Source of the DNA: Gonatopus flavifemur
Lineage: Eukaryota > Arthropoda > Insecta > Hymenoptera > Dryinidae
DNA: 64,000 bases
Assembly: GCA_018340375.1 (NCBI GenBank)
Contig: JAFFJZ010000001.1
Span: forward strand, 71,726,001-71,790,000
Reading direction: 5' to 3'
Of this stretch, positions 55,840 through 64,000 are shown piece after piece. Both the position numbers and the translations under genes were made by a program. A model generated the notes under the pieces. It made no database searches and had not been told where the DNA came from. It saw only the letters and a program-made list of their open reading frames with translations. Positions within the stretch are counted from its first letter, which is position 1. Every line of letters begins with the position of its first letter.

Positions 55840-57010
55840 AAGCGGAGTAATTGGAAATCGTGAACAACGCCGTGTATTGGACTTGGTTAAAGTGGCTTAA
55901 ATACTTACAAGTACTTGTAAGTGTACCCACGTTTGAACGACAGCTTTTGTGTTGGGTGGCAGCAGCTGCTTCTCATCTGCGAATCTGTCACCGATCTTGT
56001 GTGAAAATTAATACAACTAATGTATTTTGCTTCAATTGTTTTCTATCGATACACACCTTTGCTCATCGGAATTCAATCAGAATTCGAGTTTTGTATACGC
56101 GGACAGTGAAAATATGTATACATCTTTTTCCTTTTTGTGAGAAAAACGAGAAGCAAGAGTGTAAAAAGTATATCGTCCATGCGGGAAGCGTGTAAAGAAA
56201 AGGAGACAAACCTTCTGTCTTGCACTCAGCTTTGTTTCTTGGACATTTCGAGGGACCGTTTTAAAGCTGCAATTTGTCCACTGTGAGAGAGCCGACAATT
56301 AATGTAATTACGTGTTCAATGAGAATTAGTATGCATCGTCTACCACGCTCGAGCATAGAAACAGCTGCTGCTGCTGCTGCCGCTGTATCTCATTTTTGGC
56401 TTGTAATCTTGATTTTTTTGTGATCACACGCCGAGACTAAAGCCGTTGAGCACGGAGGGTGGAGAGGTTTGGCAAAAGCTTAAGTTACTTCAGTTACGTG
56501 AAGGTTCGGTCTTCTGTTTTTTTCTTCAAATTCTCTTTGCATTTAAAGTTAGCGTGAAAAAAGTGTTTGTTGAAGAAAAGAGAACTGTTTCGGTACCAAT
56601 CGGATACGGAGGATCCCTTAGGGTATCACTCATTTGTAGGTAATACGAGTACCCTATGGTTATTAAAATTTTGTTACAATCGACATATTCTGCTCATATA
56701 AAGCTGCATATCAGCTTAAAGAAGGTAGTAACTCGATTAGTCGCATTATTGGTATCGGATAATATGCAACACAGGGGTTCTTACTTCTTCTACCAGAGCA
56801 TATTAGTAACAGAATCCATACAAGGTCTACCTCGTTTGATATTACCTACCTATACCTTCCGACCACTGCCCGCAGTAAGACAACGGTGCGGGGGTTCTGT
56901 GACTTTTTCTTCCAAGTGCGCTACATATCAGCTTAAGGGCATTCAAGCGTTGGATCGTCTATCTCTTCTCGATTGTACTCGTTGACAAGAAACTTCACAT
57001 GTCATAATTG
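55840..57010. promoter_or_regulatory. long GC-richer island with (CTG)n tract, possible untranslated exon or promoter
   Basis: About 1.2 kb of more balanced composition, with a GCTGCTGCTGCTGCTGCCGC tract at 56364-56385 and several short ATG frames (for example 35 codons at 56179-56286). Frames on both strands overlap without a recognisable protein. It may be an untranslated leader exon of a neuronal-type gene or an enhancer, but this is inference. Confidence 0.25.
56364..56385. repeat. (CTG)n trinucleotide tract
   Basis: Seven GCTG-type units with one CCG interruption. Confidence 0.8.
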
Positions 57011-58147
57011 AAAAGAATGTGACTCCTCGTTAACGTAAGAGAATGGAAACGGAGGATCGATCACATATAATGCCATTCCTAATGTAATAATGATCACTTA
57101 TCGTGGTTTAAGTTCATATCTTTTTCTTCTTTATTTAATTTTGAAATGGTATTAAGTTTAGAATCTAATTTCGAAAGATGTTTATATTATTGTGTAGGAT
57201 ATCAAAAGTCACGTATCAAATGAACACAAGTTTACTCTGATCACGATATTTTTATCATCCAACACTTTTCTCCCAATGTAATAATATCTTCATATGTTCA
57301 GCAGACACTGAGGTTTATAGATTAAGGGGAGTTGGGGATATTTCAAAAAGGTGTTACAAATTTGATATCAGACCTAATAATTATCTCTAGTTCGATATCG
57401 GTGATTTTAGATTTTGAGCAATAACGAGTCATATTGAAAGAAATCCTTCTCAAAATTGAATGGTCCTTTTTTATTGAAGATAATTCAAAATCATTTGATT
57501 TCTCATTTTATCACGGACGACACGAGTCGCCCGGGGTCCTGAAAATCCAGAAAATTAATCAACTGCTATACATAGCTCGGAACATAATGTTCAAAATTGA
57601 ATCTGTGGCCCCATCTGACTAGTCGAGTAGTAATCAGAGTGTTCGAATAAAAATAATTGGATAATGAGAGTATAGTTCTTATAGCATCTCTGGTAGAAAT
57701 TTCAGTATGAAAAATATTTGTCTAATTCCTGTTTAAGACCTCATTTGAGAATCTAAGAAGACATAATCTCTTATCTCTTGTAATCAATTACTCGCTCCTC
57801 TCTATATTACAAGACACTTTCAACTTTATTCAGTATTCGCAATTTATTCTTGCTACCCTATAAATTCAACTCTAATCGCATGGAGAAATTCTATATGGAT
57901 AAGTCAAAGACACCTCTGAGAAAGAGTAGAATCGTTTTGCGTTACCGATGAAGAGATCATATCCGCGAGGAACGAGTTTCTCAGTAAAATTTTTATTAGG
58001 TCATGATCAGAACGTGACTATTTTCCACATAGTTACCTTGGCAGTCATCATACGATTTACAACGGATGAGTCAAGACCATCCTGATTAGGTTTTAACAGG
58101 AAATACTCTGAGGAAAAACCATCCTGCGACCTTACAACACAGGTTGT
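57011..58147. other. unannotated AT-rich stretch
   Basis: Nothing supported. Confidence 0.35.
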
Positions 58148-58246
58148 TTCAGCGGAACAAGATTTTGGTTGAAATGAACGCAAAGAAATAAAATTCGTTC
58201 GAGACAAATCAAGTTATTTTCTTGTGAACCAAATTTTGTTCATACC

Positions 58247-59600
58247 CAATAAACGCACAAACGTTATTTCAACGTTGAAAGAACGTTAGACTGTCAAACG
58301 GACGTCAGTCGTTGATTTCATAACGTTGATTTTTAGTTGAAATTTGACAGGGAAATAGACGAACAGGAATTACGTTCTGATGACGTGTAATTTAAACTAA
58401 TATTCAAAAGTAACCATCCAACGACGTCCTCAAAAAACGTGTTTTGAACGGGTTTGAATCACGCGTTTAAAATGTGTTTGAACTTCAATTGAAGATAAAT
58501 TCTGCTAAAAATATCGAACGAAACCGAACAATGGTTAGAATTTCAACAAAGAGCAAGATAGTAAATAGTGTGGCATACTTTCCAAATTTTGTCATACTCA
58601 GAAATACTATTGTTCTCGATATTGAATGAAGAGTTTTCAAAATAATTTGTTGGATTCTATCCACGTTTTAGAACCATCATTAGGACACGTCAATACTTAA
58701 GGGGTTATGTACAGTTAAGAGGTGCGAAAAAAGCGATTTTTCAAGAATTTTTCCTGAAAAGTCAGTTGAATTGATAATTGTAAAAATTTGTACACATATT
58801 GAGTTAATTTTTAACTGTACTTGAAGATTTTTTATTTGTAAAAATAATAATTTTGAGAGCCGTTGTAGTTGATCTCCAGGAACTCCTCTAAAGAAAACCG
58901 CTTTGCGGTGACCACGATATCTCGGGACTGAATCTTTTAAAATGAAAATACCAAACGGATTTCGTCAAAGTAATGTATAATCTAGTAATCAATCGAAGGA
59001 AAATAAGCAAAATCAAATTTTTTGACAAAATGGTGACTTCTGAAAGAAAAAAATCGATTTTTCAGCAAAATTTTAGCCTTGAATTGTTCATTAAAAAAAA
59101 AATATTCATCGGTGAGAAGAAACCTTCGATTAATTACTAAAAAATATAGTCAACAAGCTTGTGTTAAAATTTGAGACTGATCGGTCCAGCCGTTTTCGAG
59201 AAATCTTGGTCACCGACTTTGAAAACACAGTTTGGAGAAAAACGCATTCAAAGTTTCAAAAGCACTTGACATAGAGTGAAAAATTCTTACAAATATGCGT
59301 CCAAGTTGAACAATAATCGCCGAATTGACTTGAAATTTCCTGTGTGTGTACTTAAATGTATGTACATTATGAAAATAAAATTTTAAAAAATCGATTTTTT
59401 GAACATTTTAAGTGTATATAACCCCTTAACGTCTTTTAAACGATGTTTAAACCGTTGATATGACGTTATTTTACGGTTGAAAAACACGTGCTCTGCCGCG
59501 AAATTTTTACGTTGAATTAACGCAAGAATATTACTAATTCACAACGTGTGGTTATTGACTGTTTTTGACGTTTTTAAAACGTGCGTGTGTTTATTGGGAT
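58247..59600. mobile_element. CCCAATAAAC-terminus element (inverted copy), interrupted by a TTAA element
   Basis: It starts CCCAATAAACGCACAAACGT and ends ACGTGCGTGTGTTTATTGGG. It is the reverse-complement homologue of 31310-31948 along its length, including TCAACGTTGAAAGAACGTTA and CATTAGGACACGTCAATA. Without its insert it is about 625 bp. The intact relative 27 kb away shows that the insert at 58701 is foreign. Confidence 0.8.
58701..59425. mobile_element. TTAA-flanked element (piggyBac- or Sola3-like), 725 bp
   Basis: GGGGTTATGTACAGTTAA on the left and TTAAGTGTATATAACCCC on the right are inverted repeats, 18 bp with three mismatches. TTAA lies on both sides (58697-58700, 59426-59429). The homologous uninterrupted element at 31310 has no such segment at the matching place. 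The interior is A/T-rich and without a long frame, so it is non-autonomous. TTAA target duplication is characteristic of piggyBac and Sola3; the TIR alone does not decide between them. Confidence 0.85.
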
Positions 59601-59690
59601 CCTAAATGAATTTTATTTTCAACTAACCAAAAAGTTTCTCTGCGTTCATTTCAACCAAAATTTTGTTTGACTGGAACAAACGTTTTCTTA

Positions 59691-60115
59691 GTGTACGTTG
59701 TGGAGTCCTGGAATGGGTGTTCAATCTGATACCGATGAATACACTATAAAAAATTTGTTTTTTCACTCAAACATTTGCTCTAGCGAATTCCTCAACAAAA
59801 TTGAGAGAGCATCCAAAGTTTTGGTCAACTAACAAAAGTTTTTTATTGAAATTCTTCTCTGTAAAAGCAATTGAATGTTTTTCTTGATTTTTATCTAATC
59901 TCGATCGAAATTCGGTATGAAATGTATTCCGTTGAAAATCTTGGATGGATTGAATAGAAAGATGAAAGCTTTGAGAATCCTTTCTGAATGCTAGGAATGT
60001 GCGAAGAACTCATCCTGAACTGACAAAACTGGGATCCTTGAAAAATCTTATGATGAACTCATCAAGAATTCTTCATGATATAGTAACAACAATATCTTGT
60101 TCTTACAACAAAATA
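59691..60115. other. unannotated AT-rich stretch
   Basis: Nothing supported. CACTATAAAAAATTTG near 59751 resembles other MITE ends, but no partner was found. Confidence 0.35.
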
Positions 60116-60345
60116 AGGTAGATGACCCCATTTATGAACGCGACCCCTTTAATGAACGTTTTGGTTTTTGATTCATAGTACTTTTCATTTAGTGCTTTAA
60201 GTTCATCCAAGCATGACTGACTGGATACTAAATCAACCGCTGTTATATAAATAACTTCAGAATAATATGCCATAGGAAAGATATAATAGATAAACGATTG
60301 TTCGCTAATGGGGGTTAAGGTGTTCATTAATGGGGCCGGTCACCT
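60116..60345. mobile_element. TA-flanked MITE, 230 bp
   Basis: The left AGGTAGATGACCCCATTTAT and right (ending GGGGCCGGTCACCT) are inverted repeats. A second inner copy pairs GACCCCTTTAATGAACG with CGCTAATGGGGGTTAAGG. TA flanks both ends (60114-60115, 60346-60347). The AGGTRGATG terminus resembles the families at 6785 and 32772. Confidence 0.8.
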
Positions 60346-60749
60346 TACTCATTTTTTGTATTCTCACTACGAATATTCTTCAGCAATCCTTTTTCATCTA
60401 AATTGACACTCATTTTTCTGAATGTTCATAAACTTAGTTTTTCCATGTGCATACCAAGGAACTTACAGCCCCGAAAAAAAGTGTGAGTTTCCTCATTTTA
60501 GTTAGTGGATTCCAGGAATGGGCGGGCAGACCTGCATACATTTTTACTCATGAGTACTTTTCAGTTGAATATTTTCTCTTTTTCTTCGCAACTCACCAAC
60601 ATCCACCTGCCGAATTGGTTATCTTGATTGAATAAAGAGACTACTCCTCATTCAATGCAGTATTTATGAGTACAAATGTATTATAACCTGCCCATCCCTG
60701 GTGGATTCCATCTCTTGGTTGTAGGGGAATTGTTTTTCCATGAAAAATA
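60346..60749. other. unannotated AT-rich stretch
   Basis: Nothing supported. Confidence 0.35.
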
Positions 60750-60865
60750 GATAATTTCTTCTGTATTTGAGGAATTATTCCGCTCTCTTGAGTGCCAACT
60801 CCTTCAAAAATTAAGAGGAAAAATCTACCAAATCATAGGCAATAGCCCTACATTATGAGGACTTT
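60750..60865 (-). repeat. dispersed repeat, copy 3 of 3 (inverted)
   Basis: Read on the - strand it gives TGATTTGGTAGATTTTTCCT and TAATTTTTGAAGGA, matching 47190-47275, and GCGGAATAATTCCTCAAAT, matching 16025-16110. Confidence 0.5.
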
Positions 60866-61179
60866 TACTACCACCATTTTTTGAAGGAAAATTTCACAAT
60901 TATTCTTCACAGTGTATTCCGGCATTCAGAAAATATAGGTACAAGAAAATTATTAACGTATTTATGTGTTCATCACTCCACATTTTCCTCTCAGAAATTT
61001 TTCCCAGTGCACTGAATCAATGATAAAATATATACAATTTTTTCAGTCCATTATCGATGCTTTCTGACTCGCAAATGCACATTAATTTTCCTAAGCATCA
61101 TTAAAGAGGTGAATAAAGGTTCAATCCACGTTCATATGTGTTCATAAGCGGAATCAAGTGATCTTACGATGCTTTCATC
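60866..61179. other. unannotated AT-rich stretch
   Basis: Nothing supported. Confidence 0.35.
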
Positions 61180-62640
61180 GTCGTCTTATACGAGATAGCG
61201 TGTTATGAATTGGAGATTTCCTTACACGTGAACCTTAAGTCTGTGGTAAGAAGCCGTGTGTTTACAGTATCCCGTTTCTTTTACCCATTACCCGTAGACC
61301 CTTGTGCTGATGATCGCATTGCAGTGTGACTTCGTATTATTACTTAATGTCAGAAGGAGTATATACCAAAAAATGATGAACGGGAGACATGTAATTCAAG
61401 AAACGTTGTGTACTGTTTCAATTGATTATCTATAACTAACTTTCCGCTTTCGTTTCATTTCTTCTTTACGTAGGGATAAGACAAACTTTTGATTCAATAC
61501 CCGGTATAAATAATGATGTTTTAGGACTTCATTGAAATTTATGGATCTATGAAATACCATTCAAGTAATTTTTTTTGTATACAAAGAGAAATTTGCACAG
61601 GCGGATCATATATCACGTAGAAATCATACAGGAAAAATGATAATTCAATTTTCCCTTGGATTTTTCAGAAAGTTTATACCGGTTAACATTTTACATGGAG
61701 ATAAATTATCATTGCTCGCTCGTCCTATTATTCATGTACATCAAAGGTATAATAATACATTCGATTCAGTACAGAGTGCAATGCACGCTCATTTTATCTC
61801 AACGTGTATAGATCGTAAACTATGCGAACAAGAACAAAATAATTCTAAATTAAAAGCATCATCATCTAGTTTATTAGAATAGATAGTTGGGAAAGAGATA
61901 TGTGTATTTCAATGGTAAAAATCAAAATAAAATTTGATTTTGAAATCCAAGGGAATGAAATTCTACTTCACGGAATTTTAAGAGTAAATAACGTGTTGTG
62001 TATGTCGATCGCTAATACATCTTGACCATTAATTAGGAGCATGGAAAAGTGAGTGCTACGAATATTGTGTGTATTCGTATTGTAACACTTACCTTCCATG
62101 TACGTATTGGTCAACGAATCGGCCTCGCTTGCCCGAAGACCAATTTTCAAAGAGAGCCGCGAACGCATACACCTAAGAACGCACGTGGCTGGCGGTTGTA
62201 TAGAACGAGGCAAAAAGCGTGGAAGGGTTCAAATGCAAAAGTGACACAGTAGTGTTTGGATGTGTATGTGAGAATGGCAACACATGGCACGTTTTTACAC
62301 CCTACCTACGTCGGTATAACCAAAAGGCGAAACGAACTCGAATCAAAATGACTCGACCGACACCAATGGTGTAATGTACAATTAACGCTCTTGATACGAT
62401 TAGCGCCGTGATATGATATATAGCGACCTCAGGGCGTAACATGAATACTTGCTTGCGCTATACCCGTGATTCATTCGTCATAAATTTGTGAATTTTTCCC
62501 ATTGATTCCTCTCAATTGATTTGATTCAATAACAATCGGCTTATCGATCGTAAAAGAAGGACGGACGAACGGACGGACCGCAAATTCGGTGATGTTTTTT
62601 TTGGGGGGAATACGCACCCGTACGACGAAAGCTGCTGTGC
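61180..62640. promoter_or_regulatory. broad CpG-richer region, possible regulatory DNA
   Basis: Especially 62090-62240 and 62280-62440 are CpG-rich compared with the surroundings. The 81-codon frame at 61637-61882 and the shorter ATG frames near 62274 have no recognisable domains. No splice-flanked exon could be supported. Confidence 0.2.
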
Positions 62641-63150
62641 AATCATTTGAAATTTTTCACGCATACGATTGAGAGTTTCATGAACCCCAGTAACTTTTAA
62701 ACAAGATTGGAGCTGGAGTTTTGAATTTACAGCACAATCTTGCATATCTCGCAGTCCCTACAAACTGATGTTAAGGGTTTTCAACGATCATTTGCCGCAT
62801 ATTTGTTTGTTGACACTTTTTGTAATCATAAACAAATGCAATATATTTTTTCTGTCCGTGTCATTGTTCGCACACAACCCTGTAACAAATATTCTATAAA
62901 ATCTCATTATTGAATGAGAAAATAAATAGGTTTCAATGGTATTTGATCGGAAATTTCACCATTCGTAATGGGATTTAATAAAATATTTCTATACGGAAAC
63001 CAATGTTTAGCTTTATCAGCTAAATTTTAGACCCGATAGCTAATTTCTCAGCAACATTAGCTAAAATTTAACTACAGAAGCTAAAAAATGGCTGTCTATC
63101 TCACAGCTGATCACTTTTTCCCGTGTACTGGGACTGAAGATTGAGGATTA
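62641..63150. other. unannotated stretch with TAGCTAA words
   Basis: 62900-62990 resembles the ATGGGATTTGATC words seen near 19.75 kb. 63006-63115 has repeated TTAGCT/AGCTAA words at short spacing. No gene. Confidence 0.35.
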
Positions 63151-63296
63151 TACTGTAAAAAGTCCGACTGAAAGTGGCTGCATCTTATTTGAAATCTTTT
63201 CCATTGTGTCTACATTTGTTTCCGGTGCTTACATTCAGCTGAAACAGGGCTAGTTTTGGCTGCACCCTAAAATAATCAGTTTGACTTTTTACTGTG
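63151..63296. mobile_element. short MITE with TACTGTAAAAAGTC terminus, about 146 bp
   Basis: TACTGTAAAAAGTCCGACTG on the left pairs with CAGTTTGACTTTTTACTGTG on the right, and GGCTGCA with TGCACC words follow. TA precedes the left end. The terminus resembles those at 52243 and 52406. Confidence 0.65.
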
Positions 63297-64000
63297 GAGT
63301 TTCTATTTATCGATGTATTCAATTACAAAGGTTCAGAATTCAACACCACAAAGAATAAACTAATGTCTGTATTCAGATTTCTTCGAGGATACACTTCGTT
63401 TTGCATAACCGAAGTATCTTAATCGAATGATTATTTGGGATGAGTGAAAAAGAGTATTGAAATCGATAATCTTCCTCCTCTAAGGCGTTGTGAATTCAAT
63501 ACCATAAACAATCTCGCAACAGCATAACCATTCGATTGGATATTCCTCACCTATTCACATATTGGGAGGTCTCAGTTTCTTACGATATTTTGCGTTGTCG
63601 GCTTTGGAATAATGAATGCAGAACTATACGTGGTAGAACCGAAAGGAAAAAAGAACTCTCAGATATTTTAGTTTTCTTCTTCTTCTCTCTTTTGTGGGTA
63701 ATAAAAATTAAAGCGTCATAATGAAGGACCATTGTGTCACGGCGGGCGTCAGACTTTAATTGAAAATTCGATTCACTCGATAACTGCATAGCCCGCCCAA
63801 ACCATTGCTCCACGAAGATCCTTCTCAAACGTATAATCACAATCACCGAAAAAGGCTTCATTCAGATTTTCGCTTATAATTTTTCGATTTCATAACTTCC
63901 TTTTCTCCGAGTTTTTGTGTATTCGAAGAATATGTATTTCATTCCTTCGTTTCAAATTCTCACTTTCCGTTTGAAAATCATTCTCATATTTTCTTTGGCT
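63297..64000. other. unannotated stretch to the window end
   Basis: A 93-codon - frame (63861-63580) starts with a true ATG but lacks recognisable features. No gene is supported. Confidence 0.3.

Larger units (their letters stand above)
58148..59690. mobile_element. outer inverted-repeat element of a three-level nest
   Basis: The left flank (AACAAGATTTTGGTTGAAAT then GAACGCAAAGAAA near 58160-58195) and right flank (TTTCTCTGCGTTC then ATTTCAACCAAAATTTTGTT, 59632-59668) are inverted copies over about 40 bp. ATAAAATTCGTT pairs with AATGAATTTTATT just inside. The two arms are separated by the element at 58247-59600. Ends are approximate. Confidence 0.55.

Noticed and set aside
1..64000. CRISPR array, prokaryotic operons or phage genes
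   Set aside because: No spaced identical repeats, no ribosome-binding-site gene clusters; the sequence has spliceosomal signals and eukaryotic transposons throughout.

Overview
The window looks like a stretch of an AT-rich animal nuclear genome, most likely an insect. It has almost no continuous coding sequence. Spliceosomal donor and acceptor signals occur, a poly(A)-tailed non-LTR retrotransposon and a mariner relic are present, and short inverted-repeat DNA transposons are dense. I see no bacterial operons, rRNA, tRNA or CRISPR. The species cannot be named from the sequence.

Host gene content is sparse. The best host coding segment is a 35-codon first exon on the + strand (4891-4995), preceded by a CpG-richer leader and ending in a gtgagt donor. 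A second possible exon of the same phase (42536-42652) lies about 37 kb downstream. If both belong to one transcript, most of the window is a very long first intron. Several GC-richer islands (about 22.8-23.2, 25.3-25.8, 39.6-40.7, 48.1-48.9, 50.9-51.3, 53.4-53.7, 55.0-57.0 and 61.2-62.6 kb) could be regulatory DNA or untranslated exons. None has a recognisable protein.

The mobile part is clear. A nearly full-length Jockey/CR1-group LINE lies on the - strand at 10405-14570. Its ORF1 is intact with a PHD-like zinc finger. Its ORF2 (endonuclease plus reverse transcriptase) is broken by three single-base deletions. Next to it is a mariner transposase relic (14585-15290, -) that has lost two of its three catalytic aspartates. 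More than twenty palindromic or terminal-inverted-repeat elements follow. They include hAT-type MITEs with 8-bp target duplications, Tc1/mariner-type MITEs with TA duplications, a TTAA-flanked element, and two large foldback elements whose arms carry subrepeats. Several are nested inside each other, so the insertion order can be read directly.

I do not find a clear new multi-gene system. The most informative observations are the nested insertions (20780-21269 and 58148-59690), near-perfect hairpins that would form long dsRNA if transcribed (37659-37904, 24644-25154), the orphan exon pair, and candidate recursive splice sites in the presumed long intron.
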